A stretch of 64,000 nt of DNA, from contig NZ_JACRSQ010000001.1 of the NCBI RefSeq assembly GCF_014384895.1, forward strand, positions 62,001-126,000, read 5' to 3'. The position numbers and the translations under genes were made by a program. The stretch is from Bianquea renquensis (GTDB taxonomy: Bacteria; Bacillota; Clostridia; Lachnospirales; Bianqueaceae). The notes beneath the pieces are model-generated. The model saw only the letters and a program-made list of their open reading frames with translations. It did no database searches and was not told the DNA's origin. Shown here piece by piece: positions 17,337 to 25,926 of this stretch (its first letter is position 1; each line of letters starts with the position of its first letter).

Positions 17337-17978
17337 TTAAGCGGTCAGAGCGGCTACAGCGGCGTCAGCAGCGCTGGCAGCGTCTACCGTATAGATATCG
17401 GCTCCGATGCTGTCACAGAAGCTCTGCGTGATCGGCGCTCCGCCCACCATAATGGTGACCTGATCGCGGATACCAGCTTCCTTGGCAGCTTCAACAACAT
17501 TTTTCATCTCCGTCATGGTGGTGGTCAGAAGAGCGGACAGCGCGATGATCTGGGCATTTTCATTTTTAGCGGCCTCGATAAATTTCTCAGGGGCAACATC
17601 GGTTCCCAGATCGATTACTTCCAGTCCTTTCCCTTCCATCATCATGCGGACAAGATTCTTTCCAATGTCATGCAAGTCGCCCTTGACAGTACCGATAACA
17701 GCCTTGCCGGCAGCCTTAAATCCGCTGGAGGACAGATGAGGCTTCAGCAGCGTAGTGCCAGCGTTCATGGCACGGGCGGCGATAAGAACTTCGGGAACAT
17801 AGACTTCATTGTTTTTGAATTTTTCACCGATGATGTTCATACCGTCCAACAGACCTTTTTCCAGGATTTCCGTAGCTGGAATCCCTTCATCAATTGCCTG
17901 CTGCACTAAAGCCGTCACATTCTTTGCGCGGCCTTTCTGCAAAAATTCACTAATCTGACTTAAGAGTTCTTCCTTCAT
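17337..17978 (-). CDS. Corrinoid-binding methyl-carrier protein (MtaC/MtbC type)
   Basis: 213-residue two-domain corrinoid protein. Residues 1-85 are the helical B12-binding cap and residues 90-213 the Rossmann-like B12-binding domain. The axial histidine motif DLHDIG (D101, H103, G106) is present, as are SALLTTTM and VGGAPI typical of the fold. In relatives it carries a methyl group from a substrate-specific methyltransferase to tetrahydrofolate or coenzyme M. First gene of the minus-strand operon with the activator and DUF1638. No methyltransferase is encoded nearby, so the substrate (methoxy compound, methylamine, betaine or other) cannot be read. GGAGGTG precedes the ATG. Confidence 0.9.
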   Translation of the reverse strand: MKEELLSQISEFLQKGRAKNVTALVQQAIDEGIPATEILEKGLLDGMNIIGEKFKNNEVYVPEVLIAARAMNAGTTLLKPHLSSSGFKAAGKAVIGTVKGDLHDIGKNLVRMMMEGKGLEVIDLGTDVAPEKFIEAAKNENAQIIALSALLTTTMTEMKNVVEAAKEAGIRDQVTIMVGGAPITQSFCDSIGADIYTVDAASAADAAVAALTA

Positions 17979-18163
17979 GGAAAAGCACCTCCGTATAGAG
18001 AATAATTATAATCTTACTTATTATAACACGATCTGCAAGGATATTATTGTACTATCAAGTGATTTTTAGTATTCTTTTGCAGTGCTTTTCCCAAAAAAAC
18101 AGACTTTTCATTCCGCCAAAATTGTAGTATAATACGAGTTGAGTAAGAAAAAAGGTGGGTGCT

Positions 18164-19441
18164 ATGAAAAATTCGGAAGATCGAATCCAACGCGATAAGG
18201 AAATAGAAGCAATCGAGAGCTATGCCCTCTCGACGGGAATATATACAAAGCTTGTGGATAGCAACGGGGAGGTGATTGCCTCCGCGGGCCGCCCATGTGA
18301 GTACTGCCGTTTTTGTGCCGAGCACCAACCAGACAAGGACTTTCGGAGCAAGACATACCGGTACGGAAGTATGCAGGCACAGCGCTTTGGCGGTAAATAT
18401 ATATATTTTTGTCCCATGGGCCTTACAAACTGGGCCTCACCCATCATGAAAGACGGTATCTTAGTGGGAGCGCTGACCGCAGGCCCGGTTATGATGTTTG
18501 ACATGGAGGAATACATCGAATTTGATTTGGCGCTTCGGCTCAAGCTGGAAAAACAGACGAAGGAGCAAGTTCGCACGCTGCTTCAGCAGCTTCCCTTCAT
18601 GGAGCCCAAGAGGGTTACGGGATTGGCGGAGCAATTATTTTATACGGCCGCGTATCTGTGCGAGGGCGATAATGATGATTATTGGATGCGCCGGGACAAC
18701 CAGCAAAACCAGTCAGACATCTCCGAGTACATTCAATGCATCAAGAATATCACGGAGGGGCTCGGACAGGAGGTCTATCCGATTGAAAAAGAAAAGGAAC
18801 TCCTGGCCTACATTACGGATGGAAACAACGAGGATGCGCAGAGAGTTCTCAATGAAATCCTGGGGCATATTCTGTTTCACTCCGGAGGAAACCTGGACGT
18901 GATCAAGGTGCGGGTGTTGGAACTGGTGATCGTGCTATCCCGCGCCGTGATGGAGAGCGGCGGCGATGTGGAGATGATCTTCGGCTGGAACCTGCGGTAT
19001 GTGAATGATATCAATCAGATTACCAACTTTGAGGATCTTACCGTATGGCTCTCCTCCATCATTCGCCGCTTCGGAGACATGGTGTTTGGGTTCTCCGATG
19101 TAAAACATGTGGACATCATGTACAAAGCGGATAAGTATATAAAGCAGCACTATATGGAGAAGCTGACGCTGGAGGATGTGGCGAGCCAAGTCTATCTGAG
19201 TCCCTCCTACTTCAGCAAGATCTTCAAGGAAGAGATGGGAGCCAGTTTTAATAACTACCTCAATAAAGTGCGGGTGGACAACGCGAAGAGGCTGCTACTC
19301 AAGGACGGCGTCAACCTGGTGGATATCTCCAACATGGTGGGGTATGAAGACCAAAGCTATTTTTCAAAGGTATTTAAGAAGTTATCCGGGGTCACTCCAG
19401 GAAAATTCCGGGAGACCAGAGGAAAAAACGCAAAAGGATAA
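18164..19441 (+). CDS. AraC-family regulator with PocR sensory domain
   Basis: 425-residue regulator. The N-terminal domain has PocR features (CEYCRFCAEHQ, YFCPMGLTNWASPI, GALTAGPV), a small-molecule sensor often with clustered cysteines. The C-terminal 105 residues are an AraC double helix-turn-helix (LTLEDVASQVYLSPSYFSKIFKEE; VNLVDISNMVGYEDQSYFSKVFKK). It diverges from the corrinoid operon, which it probably controls, and precedes a TIM-barrel isomerase by 14 nt. The ATG at 18164 follows AAAGGTGG; an in-frame GTG at 18155 overlaps that site. A TATAAT (18128-18133) lies upstream with a poor -35, which fits activator dependence. PocR domains are known from propanediol and other fermentative regulons; the ligand here is unknown. 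Confidence 0.85.
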   Translation: MKNSEDRIQRDKEIEAIESYALSTGIYTKLVDSNGEVIASAGRPCEYCRFCAEHQPDKDFRSKTYRYGSMQAQRFGGKYIYFCPMGLTNWASPIMKDGILVGALTAGPVMMFDMEEYIEFDLALRLKLEKQTKEQVRTLLQQLPFMEPKRVTGLAEQLFYTAAYLCEGDNDDYWMRRDNQQNQSDISEYIQCIKNITEGLGQEVYPIEKEKELLAYITDGNNEDAQRVLNEILGHILFHSGGNLDVIKVRVLELVIVLSRAVMESGGDVEMIFGWNLRYVNDINQITNFEDLTVWLSSIIRRFGDMVFGFSDVKHVDIMYKADKYIKQHYMEKLTLEDVASQVYLSPSYFSKIFKEEMGASFNNYLNKVRVDNAKRLLLKDGVNLVDISNMVGYEDQSYFSKVFKKLSGVTPGKFRETRGKNAKG

Positions 19442-19455
19442 GGAGGATGGTAAAG

Positions 19456-20343
19456 ATGAAACAACAGATTGACATCGGAACTTGCATTCCAGGGGGACAA
19501 GTGGAGCAGTGGCTGCCGGCCATGGTGCAGGCGGGATTTGAATGCGTGTCTATCAACTTTCACATGTCCCTGGGAGGCGTGGATCTGAGAGAGCTGGCGT
19601 CAAAGATCAAGGAGATCCTTGGGGACAGCGGTGTGTACGTGACGAGTCTCGGCTATTATTGCAATGCACTCCAATATGAGGACCACAGGGAGACACTGGC
19701 GCACTGTATTGACGTGGCCCATCTTTTTGGCGCGTCCACAGTCTGTACCTTTGCCGGCGGGCTGGAGGGCGAGTCCGTGGAAGCGGCGATTCCGAAGTTC
19801 AGCGAGGTTTTTGGCGAATTGACGAGGCGGGCGGAGGACAGAGGGGTGAAAATCGCCATTGAGAATTGCCCCATGGGTGGCACGTGGCAACACGCCACCT
19901 GCAATATCGGATTTAACCCGAGAGCGTGGGAACTGATGTTCAACGCAGTGCCCTCCAAAGCCCTTGGGCTGGAATGGGAGCCGGCCCATCAGCTGATCCA
20001 GCTGATCGATCCCATTGCACAGCTGCGGCAGTGGGTGAACAAGGTCGTCCATCTTCATGGAAAAGACGCATCGGTGGATTGGGATGCTGTCCGGCGGCTG
20101 GGCGTGTACGGAGCCCACGATTTTGCACCAGAGCGGACGCCAGGTTTTGGCGATACGAACTGGCGGGACATCTTCTCCATCCTTTATGGAGCGGGATATG
20201 AGGGCGATATCTGCGTGGAAGGGTATCATGATCCGGTTTACTCCGGGGAAAGAGAGATGACGGGACAGCTCCATGCACTTCGATATTTAAAATGGTGCCG
20301 GGGCGGGGATTTCGTGCCGAATCCGTGGGATTCGAAGTCGTGA
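19456..20343 (+). CDS. Sugar phosphate isomerase/epimerase-like TIM-barrel protein
   Basis: 295-residue protein of the xylose-isomerase-like TIM-barrel superfamily (AP endonuclease 2 family). Visible features are VTSLGYYCNAL, a KIAIENCPMGG strand with a metal-binding Glu, GLEWEPAHQL, VVHLHGKDA and DICVEGYHDPVY, the usual spread of Glu/Asp/His metal ligands. It likely isomerises or epimerises a sugar, inositol or related polyol. AAGGAGG precedes the ATG at 19456; the ATG at 19447 touches that site and is not chosen. It is probably cotranscribed with the PocR-AraC regulator, and a strong terminator follows. Confidence 0.72.
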   Translation: MKQQIDIGTCIPGGQVEQWLPAMVQAGFECVSINFHMSLGGVDLRELASKIKEILGDSGVYVTSLGYYCNALQYEDHRETLAHCIDVAHLFGASTVCTFAGGLEGESVEAAIPKFSEVFGELTRRAEDRGVKIAIENCPMGGTWQHATCNIGFNPRAWELMFNAVPSKALGLEWEPAHQLIQLIDPIAQLRQWVNKVVHLHGKDASVDWDAVRRLGVYGAHDFAPERTPGFGDTNWRDIFSILYGAGYEGDICVEGYHDPVYSGEREMTGQLHALRYLKWCRGGDFVPNPWDSKS

Positions 20344-20370
20344 AATTCTCAAAAAATAAAAGGACATAGA

Positions 20371-20409
20371 AAAACGCCGTGTATGGCAGAGGCCATAGCG
20401 GCGTTTTTT
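20371..20409 (+). terminator. Rho-independent terminator
   Basis: A 9-bp outer stem (20371-20379 with 20399-20407) and a 6-bp inner stem (20382-20387 with 20392-20397) are followed by TTTTTT. Confidence 0.88.
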
Positions 20410-20439
20410 ATTTAGAATGGACCTGACTTTCATTCGAAA

Positions 20440-20483
20440 AAAATCCCGCTCTCAGGTATAGAACAACGGGATTTTACTATAAT
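20440..20483 (+). promoter_or_regulatory. Inverted repeat and -10 element upstream of malQ
   Basis: AAAATCCCG (20440-20448) is repeated inverted as CGGGATTTT (20467-20475), directly before a TATAAT (20478-20483). The repeat covers the -35 region, where no consensus hexamer is seen. It may be an operator or a second weak terminator. Confidence 0.4.
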
Positions 20484-20508
20484 AACCCTATGCAGAAAGG
20501 AGGATACG

Positions 20509-22020
20509 ATGCAGCGATTACGGAAACAAAAACCTTTAGAGCGGGCTGCCGGGATTCTATTGCCCATTAGCAGCCTACCGTCTCCCTATGGAATAGGAAC
20601 ACTGGGATCTAGCGCATACGCCTTTATAGATTTTTTGCACGGCGCGGGGCAACGGTACTGGCAGGTCCTCCCAGTGGGGCCCACTAGCTATGGAGACAGC
20701 CCCTATCAAAGCTTTTCGGCCTTTGCGGGAAATCCCTATTTTATTGACCTGGATATGCTCGTGGAGGAAGGAATCCTAGATAAGAAAACCATTGAAAGCG
20801 AAGACTGGGGCGATGACCCGGAGCGCATCGATTACGCAAAACTCTACAAAGCTCGGTTTCGAGTTCTGCGGCAGGCCTTTGACAGATGGCAGCCTAAGGG
20901 ATCAGACTATGAGGCATTTGTTGCAAAGAATGCCCATTGGCTGGAAGACTATTGCCTGTATATGGCCATTAAACTGGAACAGGGGGGGAAAAGCTGGCTG
21001 GAATGGCCAGACGAGTTGCGGATGGGCGACAATCTTGCGCTCGACCGCTGGCGGGGACAGCATGAGACGGACATCGAATTCTGGAAATTTTGTCAGTATC
21101 AGTTTATGGCGCAGTGGAAGGCCTTGCAGGCCTATGCCCACCAACGGCACGTCCAGATTATCGGAGATATCCCCATCTATGTGGCTCTTGACAGCGCGGA
21201 CGTTTGGCGAAAGAGTGAATATTTTCTGCTGGACGCGAAGAGGCGCCCCACGGTTGTGGCCGGTGTTCCGCCAGACCTTTTCTCCGCCACGGGTCAGCTT
21301 TGGGGAAATCCCCTGTATAACTGGGAAACCCTGCGTCAAGAGGAATACTCCTGGTGGAAAGCCCGAATGCAGCACTGTGCATCGCTCTTTGACCTCATCC
21401 GCATCGACCACTTTATCGGAATCGTTCGGTACTACGCGATCCCCTACGGGGCGGAGACTGCCATGGTGGGAGAATACCGCAAAGGACCAGGGGAAGAATT
21501 GCTTCAAGCCATAGCCACTGTGCTGGGAGAGAGCAAAATTATCGCGGAGGACCTTGGGCTGGTGGTGCCAAGCGTACGGCGGCTGCTGAAGCGGTCCGGC
21601 TATCCGGGTATGAAAATCATGGAATTTGCCTTTGGCAGCGGTCCAGCCAATGAGAATCTTCCATGTCACTATGACAAGAATGTTGTAGTCTATGGAGGAA
21701 CCCACGATAATGAAACGCTGGCCGGATATTTCGGCAAACGGCGAGGAGAAGAACTTCGATTTGCCAAACAGTATCTGCGAGTCAAGACCAAAGCGGCTTT
21801 GCCTGGCGCCATCATTCGAGAGGCCATGGCCAGCTGTGCCGACACTGCGATATTTCAAATGCAGGATTATCTAGGGCTTGGCAACGAGGCGAGAATGAAT
21901 TTTCCTTCCACCATGGGCGAAAATTGGCGCTGGCGTATGAGAGAAGGCGCGCTGACCGACGAGCTGGCCGCTAGCATCGTAGAGCTGACCCAGACTTACG
22001 GACGCGCATTAGCAGAATAG
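20509..22020 (+). CDS. malQ: 4-alpha-glucanotransferase (amylomaltase)
   Basis: 503-residue GH77 enzyme of normal length. It transfers alpha-1,4-glucan segments between maltodextrins and releases glucose, in the cytoplasm. The N-terminal SSLPSPYGIGTLG and QVLPVGPTSYGDSPYQ signatures are present. Catalytic residues by family comparison are nucleophile D300 (IRIDHF), acid/base E347 (IIAEDLG) and D400 (GTHDNET). AAAGGAGG precedes the ATG. The phosphorylase gene starts 10 nt after the stop, so the two form a maltodextrin/glycogen utilisation operon. Confidence 0.95.
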   Translation: MQRLRKQKPLERAAGILLPISSLPSPYGIGTLGSSAYAFIDFLHGAGQRYWQVLPVGPTSYGDSPYQSFSAFAGNPYFIDLDMLVEEGILDKKTIESEDWGDDPERIDYAKLYKARFRVLRQAFDRWQPKGSDYEAFVAKNAHWLEDYCLYMAIKLEQGGKSWLEWPDELRMGDNLALDRWRGQHETDIEFWKFCQYQFMAQWKALQAYAHQRHVQIIGDIPIYVALDSADVWRKSEYFLLDAKRRPTVVAGVPPDLFSATGQLWGNPLYNWETLRQEEYSWWKARMQHCASLFDLIRIDHFIGIVRYYAIPYGAETAMVGEYRKGPGEELLQAIATVLGESKIIAEDLGLVVPSVRRLLKRSGYPGMKIMEFAFGSGPANENLPCHYDKNVVVYGGTHDNETLAGYFGKRRGEELRFAKQYLRVKTKAALPGAIIREAMASCADTAIFQMQDYLGLGNEARMNFPSTMGENWRWRMREGALTDELAASIVELTQTYGRALAE

Positions 22021-22030
22021 GAGGATTGTT

Positions 22031-24394
22031 GTGAACACAAAATCAATGGCAGAAGGTTTTCAGCGCGATATACAAGCCTATCTGGAGCTGGAAGCGAATA
22101 TCAACTTACAGGACGCGGGCCTGCGGGATCTATATCAAGCCGTTTCGAAGGCTGCGATGAAGCAGATCCGAGAGAAATGGGAAAACCCGGGGAGCGGCAA
22201 AAGGGCCTGCTATTTTTCTGCGGAGTTCCTGCTTGGACGCATGATCTACAGTAATCTCTTAAATATGAAAGTTTTGGATTCGCTGCGGGAGCTCTTTGCA
22301 GACAATGGATTGAATATCGCCATGTTTGAGGAGGTGGAGGATGCTGCATTGGGAAATGGTGGCTTAGGACGTCTGGCCGCCTGTTTTCTTGATTCGGCAG
22401 CAACCCAGTCCATCCCCATGGATGGATTTGGCATTCGCTATCGCTATGGCCTATTCAAACAGTATTTTCAAAATGGGTTTCAGAGAGAGGAAGCCGATGG
22501 GTGGGAACGCTTTGGCGACCCGTGGAGTGTGCGGCGGGAGGACGAAAAGGTCAGAGTCGAGTTTGGTGACCAATCGGTGTATGCGGTTCCCTATGATATG
22601 CCAGTAATCGGATACGACTGTGCCATGATCAACACTCTTCGCCTGTGGCAGGCGGAGCCAGTGCGAGAGTTTGACTTTCCTTCATTCAATGAACAGCGGT
22701 ATGAGGAAGCGTTTCGGGAGCGGAACGAAGCGGAGATGCTCTCTGACGTGCTATATCCCAACGATGATACGGACCGGGGGAAGCGCCTGCGCTTAAAGCA
22801 GCAATACTTTTTTGTCAGCGCGTCCTTACAATGCCTGATGGCACGCTATGAGGCGCGCTACGGAAGAGAATACTCTCATTTTCCAGAAGTCTACGCGGTT
22901 CAGCTCAACGACACGCACCCCACAGTTGCGATTCCAGAATTGTTGCGCTTATTTATGGAGAGGGGAGAGCTTTCCTATGAAGAGGCGTTTCCCATCGTGC
23001 GCAGCACGTTTGCATACACCAATCACACCATCATGGCGGAGGCTCTGGAGAAGTGGGATGTCGGACTGTTTATGTCCGTTTTGCCGCAAGTCTACCCCTA
23101 TATTGTCATGCTCCAAAATGGCCTCTTCCGGGAACTAAAATCAGAAGCGAGTATGGAAACGGGCCGCTATGCAATCATAGAAAATGGCCGCCTTCACATG
23201 GCGCGCATGGCGATCTATGGCTCGCACTCCGTAAACGGTGTGGCTGAGCTGCACACAGAAATTTTAAAGAGAACCGCCTTGCCGGAATGGTATCGCCTCT
23301 ATCCACAGCGCTTTAATAACAAGACCAATGGCATTACCCAAAGGCGATGGCTGGCGCTTTGCAACCCAGAACTTGCGGCGCTGATTACCAGAACCATCGG
23401 GGAAGGGTGGCTGACAGACCTGCAAGACCTAGAAAAGTTGCGGCCCTATGGTCAGGACTCGGAACTGCTTCGGCAATATGCAGCCGTGAAACGCCAGAAA
23501 AAGGAACAGCTGTCATCGTATCTGCAAAAAAAAGAAGGCGTCTGTATCTCGCCCGATTTCATGTTTGATATTCAGGTAAAACGGCTGCATGAATATAAAC
23601 GGCAGTTGATGAATGCCCTGTCAATTTTAGACTTGTATTTTGGAGTAAAAGATGGGCGAGTCCAAAATTTCTACCCCACGGCCTTCCTATTTGGCGCGAA
23701 AGCCGCGCCAGGGTATGTCCGGGCCAAGGGGATTATAAAATTCATTCAAGAGATCGCGTTGAAAATTAACGCAGATCCACAGGTTCAGGACAAGATGAAA
23801 GTCCTGTTTGTCACGAATTACAATGTATCCTACGCGGAAAAGTTAATTCCCGCAGCGGACGTTTCCGAGCAGATTTCTGCCGCCGGCACCGAGGCCAGCG
23901 GCACCAGCAATATGAAATTCATGCTCAACGGCGCTGTCACACTGGGAACCTATGACGGTGCCAATATTGAAATCGTGGAGCAGGCCGGCATGGAAAATAA
24001 CTATATTTTTGGCGCGCGTGTGGAGGACTTGGATAGAATCAAGGGACAATACGATCCGAGAGCTATCTATGAGAGGGAGCCTCGGGTGAAAGCGGTGCTG
24101 GATACATTGGTGGACGGAACATTTTCCGATGGTGGAAGCGGAGTCTTTCGGGAACTGTACGAGTCCATTTTGTATGGCGCCAGCTGGCATACGCCGGATC
24201 ATTATTATATATTGCTGGATTTGCTTCCCTACTGCGATGCAAGGATGAAAGTTAACGCCGACTACAAGGACCGGGAAGATTTCACCCGCAAATGTTTTTA
24301 CAATACGGCGGGAGCCGGCAAATTCTCCAGCGACCGAACGATCCTACAATATGCCAGGGAAATCTGGGGTGTGACACCCAACTTGAAGTCCTAA
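22031..24394 (+). CDS. glgP: Glycogen/maltodextrin phosphorylase
   Basis: 787-residue GT35 phosphorylase. It releases glucose-1-phosphate from alpha-1,4-glucans with pyridoxal phosphate as cofactor. The PLP lysine is K629 in the EASGTSNMK signature. ACYFSAEFLLGR, ALGNGGLGRLAACF and QLNDTHPT segments are conserved. The GTG start follows an AGGAGG; an ATG four codons downstream is a possible alternative. With malQ it converts maltodextrins to glucose and glucose-1-phosphate. It may act on stored glycogen (glgP) or imported maltodextrin (malP); the sequence does not separate these. It ends 7 nt before the convergent beta-helix gene. Confidence 0.94.
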   Translation: MNTKSMAEGFQRDIQAYLELEANINLQDAGLRDLYQAVSKAAMKQIREKWENPGSGKRACYFSAEFLLGRMIYSNLLNMKVLDSLRELFADNGLNIAMFEEVEDAALGNGGLGRLAACFLDSAATQSIPMDGFGIRYRYGLFKQYFQNGFQREEADGWERFGDPWSVRREDEKVRVEFGDQSVYAVPYDMPVIGYDCAMINTLRLWQAEPVREFDFPSFNEQRYEEAFRERNEAEMLSDVLYPNDDTDRGKRLRLKQQYFFVSASLQCLMARYEARYGREYSHFPEVYAVQLNDTHPTVAIPELLRLFMERGELSYEEAFPIVRSTFAYTNHTIMAEALEKWDVGLFMSVLPQVYPYIVMLQNGLFRELKSEASMETGRYAIIENGRLHMARMAIYGSHSVNGVAELHTEILKRTALPEWYRLYPQRFNNKTNGITQRRWLALCNPELAALITRTIGEGWLTDLQDLEKLRPYGQDSELLRQYAAVKRQKKEQLSSYLQKKEGVCISPDFMFDIQVKRLHEYKRQLMNALSILDLYFGVKDGRVQNFYPTAFLFGAKAAPGYVRAKGIIKFIQEIALKINADPQVQDKMKVLFVTNYNVSYAEKLIPAADVSEQISAAGTEASGTSNMKFMLNGAVTLGTYDGANIEIVEQAGMENNYIFGARVEDLDRIKGQYDPRAIYEREPRVKAVLDTLVDGTFSDGGSGVFRELYESILYGASWHTPDHYYILLDLLPYCDARMKVNADYKDREDFTRKCFYNTAGAGKFSSDRTILQYAREIWGVTPNLKS

Positions 24395-24401
24395 GCCGGC
24401 C

Positions 24402-25775
24402 CTATTGCCGGACTTGAATCTCGATGTCACTGTCCAGAAGGCGCACGCTTCCGCAAATGCAAGGATGGTAATCGTCTGGTGCAATGCTCGCCGCAATCTT
24501 CAAACGAGCATTCCGGCCGCCATCACAGCGGACCAGATCCTGAACACCGCTCCCTTTAAAGGTCGTCCCTGAGAGGAGAATATCCGTCTGCCCATAGACT
24601 AGACCATCGACGGGAAGTGTCCGCAAGGCGATCGTGCTATTTTGCAGGACAGAATTAAGTAACTTGATGGTATTGACGGGGGTGGAAGAGCGGATGAGAT
24701 GGGGGATCTGATTTTCCATAAAGATATTCTCGAAGATCAGGTCCTCCTGGACCGGCATGGTGGAATAGGGATAGCAGCTATGGGACCAGTTATCGTTGTC
24801 AAAATGGATGGAGAAGGCGCAATCCCGTTTCTTTTGAAGGAAAATGTCGCGAAAATGAATGTTGCGGCAGCCGCAATTATAAAGTTCGTCGTCGTCCTGG
24901 ACCATAACCCACCGGATGCCTCCATCATATTCCTCGATGCCATGGGCATGGGTTGGGGGCGTATAGGAGCGGTAAATCTCCCCCGTTGGTTCCATGATAA
25001 CCCGGTACAGCTTGTGATTGCACACAACAGTATCCGAGTGCCGTACCTCCATTCCTGCTCGCCAATCGCACCAGGAGCCAGCGAGAATGCGGCAGAAGAA
25101 TCCTGTCGTCGTCTCCTGATTCAAATCATAGCAATCCTCGATGACGCCGTCTTCAATCCATCCTAGCTGCGGATTGGAGGTGGCGTAATCGTGAGCGTTT
25201 AAGGCGATTGGATCATCGAAGGTCTTAAACACCCCATGTCGGATCACAAATTTATGGCCCTTGCCAAGATGGACTGCGTCCTTGAATCCTTCGATGAACA
25301 GATTGTCGAGAAGGAGATTTTCGAAAGTACACGCATGGATGCAGAAGCAAGAGTGCAATACATCCGGACAGTGGAAGTCGCGGATGATGAGGTCTCGGAT
25401 ATAGAAAAATGACAGATGGCCGCGCAATCCAGGGATCGCTCCCACCGCTTCATTTCCATTGCAGAGCAGATGCAGGCCGGTTATCTCGATGTGATGATCG
25501 CAGGAGCGGGTGTACGCACCGCGATTGACAAAAGTATAGCCACAGGGCGTTCCATCTTGAGCTGGAACTTTTCGAAGAATGACTCCAGGGCCAAAGACAA
25601 GCTTTGTGCAGCTATCCAATACGATGGTGCCACTCAGATCGTAGATGCCAACCTGATCGATGTAGATCGTGCCACCTCCTGTAACCGCATGTTGCAGAGC
25701 GAGGGTGTTAGCGTCACCATTATTGTCCGGGGAAAAGCCAAAATATGCCGCATTTTTACTTTGATCGTTCATCAT
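24402..25775 (-). CDS. Right-handed beta-helix protein, GH28/pectate-lyase-like
   Basis: 457-residue beta-helix protein. An N-terminal GGGTIYIDQVGIYDLSG stretch and repeated short strands (HIEITGLHLLCNG, RDLIIRDFHCP, ENLLLDNLFIEGF, VIRHGVFKTFDDPIALN) are typical of GH28-like polygalacturonases. A DDP and an AVHLGKGH sit on the helix face where catalytic residues usually lie, but the full GH28 motif set is not evident. No signal peptide is present, so it would act on imported oligosaccharides. ATG at 25775 follows GGAGG closely; a second ATG three bases on is equally possible. It is divergent from the ABC importer and may be co-regulated with it. Confidence 0.65.
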   Translation of the reverse strand: MMNDQSKNAAYFGFSPDNNGDANTLALQHAVTGGGTIYIDQVGIYDLSGTIVLDSCTKLVFGPGVILRKVPAQDGTPCGYTFVNRGAYTRSCDHHIEITGLHLLCNGNEAVGAIPGLRGHLSFFYIRDLIIRDFHCPDVLHSCFCIHACTFENLLLDNLFIEGFKDAVHLGKGHKFVIRHGVFKTFDDPIALNAHDYATSNPQLGWIEDGVIEDCYDLNQETTTGFFCRILAGSWCDWRAGMEVRHSDTVVCNHKLYRVIMEPTGEIYRSYTPPTHAHGIEEYDGGIRWVMVQDDDELYNCGCRNIHFRDIFLQKKRDCAFSIHFDNDNWSHSCYPYSTMPVQEDLIFENIFMENQIPHLIRSSTPVNTIKLLNSVLQNSTIALRTLPVDGLVYGQTDILLSGTTFKGSGVQDLVRCDGGRNARLKIAASIAPDDYHPCICGSVRLLDSDIEIQVRQ

Positions 25776-25810
25776 AAAAACCTCCAACCGTTCACTGTAG
25801 AGTTAAGGGT

Positions 25811-25839
25811 ATTATAGTATGAAAGGTGGCGGGAGTCAA
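25811..25839 (-). promoter_or_regulatory. Sigma-A promoter of the beta-helix gene
   Basis: Minus-strand TTGACT (25839-25834), a 17-nt spacer and TATAAT (25816-25811), 36 nt before the start codon. Confidence 0.75.
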
Positions 25840-25926
25840 TAGATGGGTTTTATATATCTCGAGTTTGACTGGAATATTTCCCTCTAAATACGGGAAAGAT
25901 ATTGGACAAAAGGAGGAATTAAGCTT

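Noticed and set aside
20902..21858. A 318-codon frame antisense to malQ
   Set aside because: Shadow of a highly conserved enzyme; no start signal or domain.
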